NCBI GenBank assembly: GCA_910592205.1
Contig: CAJVPJ010000597.1
Coordinates: forward strand, 1 to 21,140
Source: Paraglomus occultum
Taxonomy: Eukaryota; Glomeromycota; Glomeromycetes; Paraglomerales; Paraglomeraceae
Direction: 5' to 3'
DNA length: 21,140 bases
Positions 1 through 10,102 of the stretch are shown here, piece by piece (position 1 is the first letter of the stretch; each line of letters begins with the position of its first letter). Position numbers and translations under genes: made by a program. Below the pieces are notes generated by a model. The model did no database searches. It was not told the origin of the DNA and saw only the letters and a program-made list of their open reading frames with translations.

Positions 1-914
1 ATTTAATAATATATTATGTGACATACACTATAGCGAATTTGATTAAAAAGCGGTTTATTATCTTTTATTATTAACAAACAATCTCACACATCGTCTAAAA
101 TAATAGAAACTCGCGTATTATTATAGTTCTCTTAGTTCTTTATAACAAGTAACTGCTTTATTTTGCCCCAGTCAAGGCAACACGATTTTTGAATGTTTCT
201 TGACCACCTCTATTCCTAGACTGTGAGAGAGCCATATCAACTGTCTGTTCATCCATAACAAAGAAGAAAAAACTTTCTTCGTTTTAATCTGACTAATCAT
301 TACCCCTACACGAAAATCCACAATATAGCGATTTCGCACTACATACACTATATAGAGGCGCTCTGGACTAAAGCATATTTCCTCCACTAACCGAAATCTG
401 CATAGTTTCTATATAAATACACTATATAGAGCTAGTTTAATTAGGAGGGAAAAAAGTTTCCAACATTTCTCTACAATAACTGAAATTCACTGTAACGGAG
501 GTCCACTATAAAGAGAGCCACTGTGTATGTGTTTTTTTCGATATCAAAAGCTTTTTAAATGTCACAGTGAGTTTGCCTTTACATTACTTGCGCATAATAC
601 GTGTATTAGGAAGACGGTAACAATCGACTTGATCGATATTATTTTTAGCTCCTTTCCAATAACGTCATCGATCATGTATCTCGTTTATATTAATTGTTGA
701 TTAATATGCGTTCGCAGCATCCGAGAAAGTTAAGTTTATTATAACAAACTCTTATTATTCATGGGCGTGATCGTTAGCATCTGTTAACCTATAGTGTGAA
801 TATAGAAATGTTAAGTGTCTTTGATTATTTGAGATTACTACGCGAACTATAATAAATGATCATTATTTAGTAACATTATCTACATCTGCAGAAGCGAAAT
901 TCTATCAAGTCTGC
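1..914. other. Left-edge region without a confident gene
   Basis: This A/T-rich stretch lies downstream (3' side) of the mannosyltransferase gene. No frame resembles a family I know. On the minus strand a 71-codon frame (387-172) and, in another frame, a 32-codon segment (256-158, beginning MDEQTVDMAL) are open. The second has a plausible coding look and could be the last exon of a gene, but I cannot identify it. A 15-base word, ATACACTATATAGAG, occurs exactly at 343-357 and 417-431, with a shorter relative (ATACACTATAG) near 23-33. A perfect 10-base palindrome, AATGATCATT, lies at 855-864, about 50 bases past the mannosyltransferase stop. Confidence 0.4.
343..431. repeat. Two copies of a 15-base CACTATATAG-containing word
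   Basis: ATACACTATATAGAG is present exactly at 343-357 and 417-431, 74 bases apart. A shorter version lies near 23-33 and a related CACTATAAAGAG near 504-515. The core CTATATAG is self-complementary. The function is unknown; it could be a transcription-related element or local duplication. Confidence 0.5.
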
Positions 915-1925
915 TTATGTTTTATCATGATAAACTACATAGTTGGGTAAACCATAGACACCTTTTCCCATCTTCTTCACAAGCTTGGCAAATCCTTCAG
1001 TTTCGATTTGATGAGCGATCGGAATAGTGGGGAATATGCCACCCTCCCGATGAACATCCGCCCGAACTAAAAGGCAAGACCCACCAACACCATCGATTTC
1101 TACAAGATCTTTCTCGATATCACGTAAATCACCGAGATAGTTTCGATGAGTAGTGATTTCTGGATATCCTTCCACGAGTATCTTATCTTCATCAAGAGTG
1201 GTAAGAAATTTCATAGATTCTTTAGTCTCGATAAAATTATTCCTGTCATACACATACTCGGTATTCGTGTGTTTCTCACGAGCAAAGACGTTCGCAGATA
1301 ACACATCTTTATCAAATGAAATCATATCTTCAAGCAAAGTGTTAGGATATGTGATGATGTCCACATCTAGCCACAGAACCCAGTCTTCATCGGTGAGAGC
1401 AGTGAACAAAAGATGGTTCCGAGACTTTGCAAGAATCTGTCGCCTTTGAACTTGCTGAGAGAACTTGTGTCGACTTCCGTGTTGTAGGAAATATTGAAAG
1501 TTTTTTTCAAAGACGCTTATTTTCCGGTACGTACCATTGTTCAACAAGGACGAAACTTCCTTCATCAGCAAATCTACGGTGTTGTCAGTACTGTCTGTAA
1601 CCAAGTATACAAGTGATATGCGGTCTTTGGGAAACGTTAACTGCATTAACTTTTTGAAATACTGAGGAAGTTTAGCTGACGCATCTTTCAATGGTGTTAA
1701 TATGAGAACGTTCGCTTTATCAGTCGGTGGTTTCGTCGGTGTGGCTATGGGATCAAACGAATGTAGGAAAAGCGTATCTTGCGTTGCATTTAGAGGACAA
1801 TTGTGAATATGGGCTATCTTTCGGCCTCTATATGTATGAAACGTATCAGAGATTATGTAGAACACGACAGTTAAACCTGTTATAAAAGTTAATGCGATTA
1901 TGATTTTTGCAAGTCGAGAAGGCAT
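915..1925 (-). CDS. Anp1/Mnn9/Van1-family Golgi alpha-mannosyltransferase (GT62)
   Basis: This is a 336-residue, single-exon protein. In yeast, members of this family are type II Golgi membrane proteins in the M-Pol complexes, which extend the alpha-1,6-mannose backbone of N-glycans using GDP-mannose. Residues about 6-27 form a hydrophobic signal-anchor after a short basic N-terminus, as expected for a type II protein. VLILTPLKDA (73-82) opens the catalytic domain. WVLWLDVDI (182-190) holds the DxD metal/nucleotide-sugar motif (D187, D189). DGVGGSCLLV (278-287) and AHQIETEGFA (304-313) match conserved C-terminal blocks. The length is close to Mnn9 (about 395) and shorter than Anp1 (about 500), so I do not choose a paralogue. 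No splice signals interrupt it, unlike every other gene here. The GDP-mannose transporter at 8322-10102 would supply its donor sugar. The family is sure; the exact activity is inferred. Confidence 0.93.
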   Translation of the reverse strand: MPSRLAKIIIALTFITGLTVVFYIISDTFHTYRGRKIAHIHNCPLNATQDTLFLHSFDPIATPTKPPTDKANVLILTPLKDASAKLPQYFKKLMQLTFPKDRISLVYLVTDSTDNTVDLLMKEVSSLLNNGTYRKISVFEKNFQYFLQHGSRHKFSQQVQRRQILAKSRNHLLFTALTDEDWVLWLDVDIITYPNTLLEDMISFDKDVLSANVFAREKHTNTEYVYDRNNFIETKESMKFLTTLDEDKILVEGYPEITTHRNYLGDLRDIEKDLVEIDGVGGSCLLVRADVHREGGIFPTIPIAHQIETEGFAKLVKKMGKGVYGLPNYVVYHDKT

Positions 1926-3430
1926 AACGGTTGATACGTGGGATTATGGTCAGTGGGGATTATGGTCAGCGTGATTTAAAGCTCAACATTTAACTCAATC
2001 TCACGCCCTGAGAATGTTAAAACGTCACCGATACCATAGTCTACGCGATTTGAATTTATTTCTATCCTAATAAAACATACTTCCTTTTGTTTGAGGTTTA
2101 CGCCAACTCATTAGTCTAATCAGCGCGTGCTTTGTAGGGAAAAAGGCAAGACTTCCTCGTTTAAGAAATTTGATATTTCTTCCGACTAATCTACAACTAT
2201 TTTATCGTTAACTATTTGCAGAATCAATCATATTTCTCATGCCGAAACAACCGCGAGCAAAAGAATCATTACCGAGAGCACATTGTCAAACCTCGATGAA
2301 CCAAGTCACCGTTAATTGCACGATTAGTTGCCGTTCCCCCCGCATGGAATATAACAAGAGTTCTGCTCAAGTTGCGCTTACACAAGGAACTGATTATCCA
2401 ATCCTCTTATTTGTTTGTGTGGCTTTTAATTCCGAGCGAACTGCTTTCAATGCTTCAATTGCGGCAAATGTCCATCAAGTGATATACTGTGGGGGCAACT
2501 ACGATAAAGCGAGGTTTCGAGTGTTTTAGAATGGATGGTCCTGTAAAGAGGTAGTATCGTCTTTTGAATGTACGAGAGAACGGGATGGTCTGTTAGGAGG
2601 ATTTTTTTGTTAGCGTGGTAACGATCAACATGTGAAAATAATCGGTGGCATCTACAAGCATCTTGATATGCAAGGGAATATGTGGCTGGTCAATAAGCAA
2701 AAGTAAATATTTGACTGAATCGAATATGTCCTCCATATTTATTGTTGTTAAGCTTCCCGAAATCGAAAGAGGTATGAGTCATCACAACCCGATAAACAGT
2801 CACTGAGAAAACGAACGACTTATCATTAGGAAAGCAGGCTCAAATGCCATGGCTGTAAAACGGTAAGACCCTCACAAGTGGACTATTTTAACCCATACCA
2901 AAATCAAAAAGTACCTGTCCTTATTATTCACTAAACCTTTAAAAATCGATGTAGTATATCAACGTATGGGGCTCATTTGCTTTGTGTTGTATCACGAAAG
3001 GCGCTTGTAACACCATGGTGGGTAATATTAATATTAATGGCAAAATGAAAAAGTTCGAAAAATTTCCAGGTCGCACAGAATGGTTCAAGTGTTCTGAATT
3101 AGGTCGACCCATTTCGAATAAGCACATATTTATTTCGACATTATCTCATAGATAATTGATTACATGTCGCTCATTGGCGTAGACAATGTGCTTATTCGGG
3201 GATGAACTTTTAAGATTTAACGTTAATTGTCATTCCAAGAAATTGGACCATTTTCGTGGTTTAGTCGTAACACAGAATGTCGGTGCCCATGATTCAATTA
3301 TTGACCATTGACCACCAATAGTAGTGCATATTGTTTCGAATATATTGACAATGGAGATTATGCAAACACTGACAGCGGCTAAAGCGAAACATTGTTGAAA
3401 AGAATAACTATTTACGTTTAATAAGACTAT
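1926..3430. other. Divergent intergenic region, mannosyltransferase / Mediator gene
   Basis: About 1.5 kb separates the starts of the mannosyltransferase (minus) and the Mediator-like gene (plus), so it should hold both promoters. Two open frames are visible and unassigned: a 96-codon frame at 2239-2529 plus, which resembles no family I know, and a stop-to-stop frame at 2955-3155 plus containing FEKFPGRTEWFKCSELGRP, which has a coding look but cannot be identified. An inverted CCAAT (ATTGG) lies near 3174-3178. No transposon ends, tRNA or other RNA gene was seen. Confidence 0.5.
1940..1971. repeat. Two tandem 16-base units in the mannosyltransferase leader
   Basis: GGGATTATGGTCAGTG (1940-1955) is followed directly by GGGATTATGGTCAGCG (1956-1971), differing by one base. 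On the coding strand this lies 14 bases before the mannosyltransferase ATG, so it is in the 5' leader or core promoter. The 11-base core GGGATTATGGT recurs at 6708-6718, just beyond the dihydropteridine reductase stop codon. Confidence 0.65.
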
Positions 3431-4212
3431 ATGGCCACACAACAACAGCCACAACAACAAGCTAACAAATGGCCTTTAGCAGATAATGGACGAAGTCCGT
3501 TCGTTGAAAAGATTGCAAGCATTATAAGGGCCGGGAGCCGAAACGTTTCAGAAAATGATATTTCTCAGCTCGCTCGCAAAATCGAATCGGCAGCATTTAC
3601 TAATGTATGTTATACTACGTCACGTAGAGTATATAGGACATAACGTTCCATATTTCTACAAATCTCATGAATCAGTTCCTCCTAACCCTTTATTAACTCT
3701 ATTTATGATATGACATTCATTTTTGTCGTAGTCATCGTCCATTCAAGATTATATTGGAACACTCAACGTAAGACTTAGTGAACTGGGCATGGCGACCATA
3801 TATCAGCGTCAGCTTCGCCAGCAGCAGCAACACCAACAACACCAACAATTGCTGCTGCAGCAGCAGCAGCAGCCGCAACAACCACCACAATTGCAACCGC
3901 AACCGCAACCGCAACCGAAACAGCCACAACCACCACCACCACAACAACAGCAACAACAACAACAACAACAACAAACTATGCAACAGAACGGAGCACAACT
4001 TCAAGCCCAACAACAACTTAATGCTGTTCGCTATCGACTGCCCATAAATGATGCTGCTTTAGTTCAATATCTGAGAAATCCAGATGCATTACGACGACTA
4101 CAACAACAACAACAACAACAACGGCAGCAACAACAACAACAGCAGCAACAGAAGCAACAAGAGCAGCAGCCACAACAACAACAACAGCAACAACAACAAC
4201 AGCAGCAGCAGC

Positions 4213-4276
<64 letters not shown>

Positions 4277-6427
4277 GCAGCAGCAACAGCAACCAAAGCA
4301 GCAGCAACAATCACAGCAGCAGCAACAATCACAGCAGCAACAGCAGCAGCAACAACAACAATCACCACAGCAGCAGCAGCAGGGGATCCAAGCATCAGGT
4401 ACGCATTCATTAGACTCATTCATGCACAGAAACAACTTGAATGTATTGCACGTTTATTGTCTATCGCATTCATCATGCTATCCAACAATTATCCTATTAG
4501 CACTGACTAAATATTCACTTACATAGTACGGCCATATACGTCTATGACTACTGACGTACGTAGGCTTATGCTTATGATGGGTGGAGCTGGAGGCAACGCT
4601 GCACAGAAGATTGTTCGAGTTCCACAGTCGCTCGCCCAAACTGGCCAACAGCAAGGGCCGCAACCTGGTGCAATACCGGTTCAATTGCTACAACACCAGC
4701 AACAGCAGCAATTTTCCCAAACTCCCGTTGCTATATCTCAGTCCCTGAGCTCCCCTGTAAATACGTTTACTTCTTTGCCTCAAGGTGTAAATAATGTTCG
4801 GGCGAGTACAAATGTAAATATCTCCAATCTTAATGGAATGATTAACTCTCTTACACAACAGACAAACGTCGGCCAAATTCTAAATAATGTTAATCCGGCA
4901 ATAACTACTCGCCAGGGAATTGGTCTCGCTAATCTCCAACAACAACGGCAGAATCACGCTCTTAATGGAGTAGTTGGTAATGTGAGTAGTAACTCAACAC
5001 ATAATGCAATTGGAACAGTACAGGGACTACAAATGAGTCCCAATAGTGCGGTTGGAATGTCTCCTTCGAAATCAACTATAACTACTCCCGCGGGAGTTCG
5101 ACCGCCGCCAAATATAAATGTTCGACCAAATAATGTGCGCGTAATTTCACAGCCACAGCCACCATCACAGTCACCGCGACAGCAAATGCAAATTTTACAA
5201 CAGACTCAGGCGTTAAAACAAGGGAATGTAGCTACGATTAATCGTTCTACTCAGCCAGTGAATGCGACGTTGATGGCTAATAATGCTGTTCCGCGACCAG
5301 GTATGAGGCCTGTTGCTAATGTTAATCAGCAGCAGCAGCAGCAGCAGCAGCAGCCGCAACAGCCACCGCCGCAGCCGCAGTCAAATACAACGACAGGGAG
5401 TGGAGAGTCGATTGCTGTAGCAGTGAAAAACGAGCAGTCACCTAGTATTCAAAATAGAAGACGATCTTCTACGAGCTCTGCCGGGAGAGCTGTTAAACCA
5501 CCTGCACCCGTTACTCCTGGAAATGGTACCGTGTCAAAAGCTAATGGAACAACTGGAAATCCGAATAACTCTGTGGTAGCTAATCAAGCCGTTCGTGCAA
5601 GTATGTCTGCTACTACGACTGCTCAGTTAAAAAAACTGTCTGATAAAGAATACAATGATGCTGCCTCGCACGTTAAAGAGTCTGAGAAAAAGTCTAAGCG
5701 TCGAGTAGTTGTACATCCATTAAATTTGCCTGAAGAAGATATCCGTAAGATAGAGTTGTTCATTCCCGAACTACAGCGCCTGAACTCGGAAATGGACGAA
5801 ACGCTCGTCTATTTTTGGCATTTTACTCGTAACCAGAGAGGTCTTGACAATGTCTTAATAAGTCGGTTTCTTATCGATGATTTTCTTAAAGGCTGGCAAC
5901 AAAAGAAATATCATATGAAAGCTGATTCGTTAGAGAGTAGCATGAAGTATCTTAAAGATACTGTGAATACTGTTCGTAATTTGCGCCAAGGCAAACAGGA
6001 TGAATCTTATGCACATTTAAACAAGAGCCCAGTAATGAATCAGTCAGACATTGAAAATCTACTTCCAAAGAAACAAATCGACCTCAAAATTCCGGAAAAA
6101 CGAGAGAGACATGTTAATTCAGGGCCTAATAAACGGTTAAGGAATTCTGCACATGAACAAATGAGAAGATCGAGCGTTATAAGTCCTGTAGATGAATTAG
6201 ACAATGAGGAGGAGGAATGTAGTGTCGAAAAGATGGAGAATACATTCACAAAGATAAAGTTAATGTTGAAGGACGCTGCAGAAAAAGAGAGGGAGAGAGA
6301 GACTAGGAACAAGAATAGATTAGGAACAGCCACCAGAAACGACCGCGTGATGATTGAGGGACATGTTGCTCCTCCCAGGCTGTTGGATTCTACCAAAGTA
6401 TTTGTTGGGCTTGGCAGTGCTATATGA
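3431..6427 (+). CDS. MED15: Mediator complex subunit 15-like protein (KIX domain, poly-Q)
   Basis: Three exons, 3431-3604, 3732-4398 and 4527-6427, join in frame to a 913-residue protein; introns are 127 and 128 bases (GTATGT...GTAG and GTACGC...ATAG, the latter with a CTGAC branch-like site). Med15 (Gal11 in yeast) is a Mediator tail subunit whose KIX domain binds transcriptional activators in the nucleus. Residues about 20-80 (FVEKIASIIR through MATIYQRQL) are amphipathic helices fitting a KIX fold; intron 1 falls inside it. Then comes a Q/P/H-rich stretch with a run of 40 glutamines, a low-complexity N/Q/S/P region (about 290-640), a conserved-looking helical block at about 650-780 containing LVYFWHFTRNQRG, and a C-terminal block at 850-913 containing MENTFTKIKLMLKDAAEKE. 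ATG 3431 is the only start that keeps the KIX helices. The fold and composition support Med15; another KIX/Q-rich coactivator is possible. A plus-strand AATAAA follows at 6601-6606. Confidence 0.78.
4173..4292 (+). repeat. CAR trinucleotide repeat coding 40 glutamines
   Basis: Forty consecutive CAA/CAG codons lie in exon 2 of the Mediator-like gene, including 21 uninterrupted CAA codons at 4212-4274. CAR-rich sequence with P, K, S, R and E interruptions extends from about 3815 to 4380. The long pure tract is likely to vary in length between strains. The other frames and the opposite strand read as poly-N, poly-T, poly-C, poly-L and poly-V; these are artefacts of the repeat, not genes. Confidence 0.95.
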
Positions 6428-6720
6428 TAAATGGTGAACAGGTATATTGTTTATTTCATGTGGTTCATACTTCATAACCGTTTTGATTTCTAGACTTTTG
6501 TTATAGTATAATTGGACATTTGGGTTGGTTAATTATTATTTTGTTTGCTGTATTCTTGTGGATAATAATAATCTTTTAAAGAGTTTGCAGGTATCACATC
6601 AATAAACATCGCTGCCACCATAAATTTATTCAGACTGCAATAACTGTTTATTAGCCCCAAATATATTTTTTTTGTACACAGATAAAATCTCAGTTCATTT
6701 ACGATATGGGATTATGGTAT
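6428..6720. terminator. Tail-to-tail 3' region between MED15-like and QDPR genes
   Basis: These 293 bases hold the 3' ends of two converging genes. A plus-strand AATAAA at 6601-6606 would serve the Mediator-like gene. Minus-strand AATAAA copies at 6625-6630 and 6647-6652 would serve the reductase. The two sets face each other without crossing, so the transcripts probably overlap little or not at all. The assignments rest on the hexamer alone. Confidence 0.5.
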
Positions 6721-7939
6721 TTACAGCACTTTCCAAGTTGGCTCATTATTCTCGACAACAACCTCTACGATTTTACCGTGAGGAACGGGAATAGCGCCTG
6801 TTGTCCAGTCGAGCAATCGTCTAAATACAATGACTAAATTAGAATACGTTCAAATGATGTGATAAAACTCGGTTGAAATGCTATACACACTGAGTTATTG
6901 CATTCAAAGGAATCAAGGCCGGCATATTTGATTGCCTGTTAGCTGGAGTGTCAATAGCGGCACTGAACGTAAATTCATAACATGTTACGTAACGGGGGCC
7001 TTTATCAAATAAGAAAACGGGAGGATTTTGGTTTTGCTTACGGTGACAAAGAAACAACTTTGGCATCTTTCGGAAGTCCACTGCCAGGGGATGCCAAACT
7101 ACGCACTAGATGATGTATTCCGGCTTTAGCGACACCATATCCGATATATCCTGTACAAACGAGATGATTTAGTAATCAATTGAAATCTTTTGAATCATGT
7201 TAGTGCCATTGCTAGAGTTACCAGGAGTAGAAGTTAAATTGGCTGTTCCGGTTAGAGTTATAAGACCACCTCTGAGGGTGGAAGCGGTGGCAAAAGCGCA
7301 TGACAGGCAATACGATTAATTTTACGGGCTTTTGGTTCAACGCAAAACGTAGTAAATAAAAATATTCATCAGCATAACACAAACTCTTTCAAGTATTTGG
7401 CCGCCAGATGAGATGCGATTAAAGCAGGATTCAATGACTTATTAAGATTAAAGGCCGCTGAAGCCAGAAAACCTATAAATTACGTACGACCCGTGTTAAC
7501 AGAGAGATAATACGTCAACACAGAAATACCACCTATTATCTTATTATATTTATATAGTACCGTCACTCGCAGCATTGCCACCAGCGAATCCTCCCGCAAC
7601 ACATATAATGGCATCAAACTTTTCGCCTTCTTTTAGTAATAACCCTGCTTGTTGAATCACCTTTTCTCCTTGAGATTCGATCGAATCATCAGCAGATACT
7701 AGGATATTATGATTCGCTTCCGGGTTTAACTTGGTTCCAATCGAAATGATATTCTGTTTGGTTGCAAACAAACACATGCATGCAAGACATTTGAAAATAA
7801 GCTACCTACATATTATACAAACAAATCTAGTATACATTTGTATAATGCTTACGTATACAGGACTCTCGTGTTTTCTAAGCAGACTAATCGTAGCTTTGCC
7901 CACGGCACCCGAACCTCCAGATACTACCACAGTAGGCAT
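6721..7939 (-). CDS. QDPR: Dihydropteridine reductase (quinoid), 7 exons
   Basis: This NADH-dependent short-chain reductase regenerates tetrahydrobiopterin from quinonoid dihydrobiopterin after aromatic amino acid hydroxylation. Exons on the minus strand: 7939-7853, 7753-7561, 7457-7385, 7271-7222, 7150-7042, 6962-6889 and 6833-6721, giving 232 residues, within the family's usual 230-245. Visible motifs: SGGSGAVGKA (7-16) for dinucleotide binding, CVAGGFAGGNAA (80-91), the family signature, GGLITLTG (119-126), the catalytic YGVAK (Tyr139, Lys143), DTPANRQSNMP (175-185), and LLDWTTGAIPVP near the C-terminus. Donors and acceptors are GT-AG throughout. The last intron has an alternative (6890-6821) that keeps the frame but shortens the protein by 5 residues; I prefer 6888-6834 because it restores the family's spacing between the NMP motif and the DW motif. 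The separate open frames look like broken pieces until spliced; I see no sign of a pseudogene. It starts head-to-head with the GDP-mannose transporter. Confidence 0.88.
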
Positions 7940-8321
7940 CATATTGTAAGGGTCACGGAAAGGCCAAATGTGAGAATATGTATGGGTGGCACAATATAAG
8001 CTGTTGATTAGCCGACAGCATCATAATTGATTATCATTTGCTTTTTTAGGAGGAACAATTCTTGCCCACCACTATGAAAAATGCTTGATGTTGATTCATT
8101 TAAAACGCCATGCCGATCACTAGCCATGCATGCATAAAACCAGTACCATATGTCCAACGTTTCTCAATGAAATATTAATGTATAATGTGCATGCCTTCAC
8201 CCTTATCTTCCAAACTGCTTAACTAACCCATCAAAGTTTTTTTTCTTTAAAAACCGTTTATTTTAATATATTGTATTTTCTCTAATAATTTAAAGTCTAA
8301 TAAAACGAGTTTAGCTACAAC
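7940..8321. promoter_or_regulatory. Divergent promoter region, QDPR / GDP-mannose transporter
   Basis: This 382-base gap lies between two start codons pointing apart, so it must contain both core promoters. It holds a palindromic GCATGCATGC-like stretch near 8124-8136 (CCATGCATGCAT) and a T-rich run at 8238-8248 followed by A/T-rich sequence before the transporter ATG. No open frame of note and no recognised binding site could be named with confidence. Confidence 0.5.
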
Positions 8322-10102
8322 ATGACTCTAGCGGAGATGGACAGAAATCCTGTGGAGGAGGTTAAACTGTTTGTAAATGGAGAGATGGACAAGAAAGTGC
8401 CACAACAGTCTCAATCAACACCAAGTGAACAGTCCTACGCCAAGAGCATGTTGCCTATAGCCTGCTACTGTAGTGCTAGTATACTGATGACTATTACGAA
8501 CAAATATGTTCTATCCGGATATGATTTTAATATGAACTTCTTGTTACTGACGGTGCAGGTACAGCTTGAGTTTATATATGTGTTGTATTTACGTGTTTTG
8601 TAACGCGTTAAATTGTATATCCGGAAGACTATGTATTAGAATCTTTCGTAATTGGACGTGGCCGTCTTTCTTTTTTTTCCGATTCAGCGATTTGAGACAA
8701 TATCAGACGCTAAGAGGATAATACAACACAAAAACATGAATATTCATTTAAATACTTGATTTCTCCTCCTTCCCTGTTCAGGCTGTTGTATGCGTAGTGT
8801 TTCTTAAACTATTTAAGACATTCAAGCTTATTACATATCGTAACATAGACTATGATATAGCAAGGAAATGTAAGCCATTCTATTCGAATAGTATAATTTT
8901 CTTTGCAAATGCTCAAATCTGGTTTACAAATCAACTCATTTTTTCCTGCCATAGGGATAACTGTAGTATTATTATTAATTTCTATGATCTATAGTGCAAC
9001 AAAAAGGTATGAGCAAAAAACACAGTCATTTATGATATCGGTTTTGATGGCTGATTATCTAACTTCAATACTTTCTTTTCCATCTAGCTTGCAATTCCTG
9101 TCGATTCCCGTGTACACTATTTTCAAAAACCTAACTATAATACTTATTGCATACGGCGAACTATTGTGGTGTGGAGGTTCAGTCACGAGGCTGATGTTAG
9201 TGAGCTTTGTCTTAATGGTAAAGCGACGACCGACGGGTTATTCTAGAATATGCTTTATTTCTGCTATCAATTTACTTTCCATTTGTTCATTAACTTGTCT
9301 CCGCCCACTATCCAACAGGTACTGTCTTCTATAATTGCTGCATGGCCAGATATAGGAAACTTGATGGGGAATGTAGAGCTATCCGTTGACGACATCGGAT
9401 ATGGATGGATGCTGTTCAATTGCTTGTGTTCTGCTGCGTTTGTATTGACAATGAGGAAGCGCATCACCGTAACGAAATTCAGAGACTTTGATACTGTCTA
9501 TTATAATAATTTATTATCCGTTCCATTATTGATAATGATGAGTTGGATCGTCGAAGACTGGAGTGTTGAGAATCTACGAAAGACTTTGTAAGTATAGCGA
9601 GTGATAACAGTGGAGTTTAACAACACTGTACTTATATTAATATAATTATCCTCTTTTGTAATCATAGTCCAGAGGAAGTTCGCGCTACTATTATATCTGC
9701 TATAGTGTTTTCTGGGATGTCCGCCTTTGCCATTTCGTTTACTACTGCATGGTGCTTACGAACTACTTCGAGTACAACATACTCCATGGTGGGCGCATTG
9801 AACAAACTTCCCATCGCCGCAAGTGGCATGATATTCTTTGGAGATAAAGTAACATTTGCAAATGCTTCGGCAATTCTAGTTGGTAAGATGACCTTAATAT
9901 TGGATCAAGTTATATACGAAAAGAGTCGATTATTTTATTTAGATGTCAAATTGTGTTACATTCATCTATTGTACTAGGATTCACTGCCGGAATAATATAC
10001 TCATATGCGAAGGCCCAACAGCAAGCGATTGCCAGTAAAACAACCAGTTACATACCATTATCCACTAAACAAGAGAGTCAGAATGGCATTAATAACAAAT
10101 GA
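8322..10102 (+). CDS. VRG4: Golgi GDP-mannose transporter (Vrg4/Gmt1 family), 7 exons
   Basis: A nucleotide-sugar transporter that exchanges cytosolic GDP-mannose for GMP across the Golgi membrane, feeding mannosyltransferases. Exons: 8322-8558, 8782-8869, 8955-9006, 9088-9217, 9319-9587, 9668-9882 and 9978-10102, giving 371 residues; introns are 80-223 bases with GT-AG ends. Residues 1-40 are hydrophilic and cytosolic. The rest is a chain of hydrophobic segments fitting the ten-helix drug/metabolite transporter fold, beginning with [14 protein letters not shown]. Both hallmark motifs are present: [13 protein letters not shown] (138-150) and GALNK (301-305), the latter known to contact the guanine nucleotide in Vrg4. 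AAWPDIG and [12 protein letters not shown] match fungal relatives closely. The C-terminal tail is polar ([12 protein letters not shown]). The length equals that of several fungal Vrg4 proteins. A plus-strand frame at 10005-10217 overlapping the last exon is a shadow. A functional partner in this window is the Anp1/Mnn9 enzyme. Confidence 0.95.

Noticed and set aside
1153-1449. Plus-strand 98-codon frame inside the mannosyltransferase gene
   Set aside because: It is antisense to conserved GT62 blocks including the DxD motif and has no similarity of its own.
3815-4380. Repeat block considered as a CRISPR-like or satellite array
   Set aside because: There are no spacers; it is a coding trinucleotide repeat in an open frame with flanking conserved domains.
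4018-4435. Long minus-strand open frames of poly-Cys, poly-Leu and poly-Val opposite the CAR repeat, plus poly-Asn frames on the plus strand
   Set aside because: They arise only because a trinucleotide repeat has no stops in several frames; the glutamine frame alone links to the KIX exon and the downstream exon.
6881-7777. Dihydropteridine reductase pieces in separate frames, suggesting a pseudogene
   Set aside because: Removing six GT-AG introns joins all the pieces in frame, with every catalytic motif in order and normal length.
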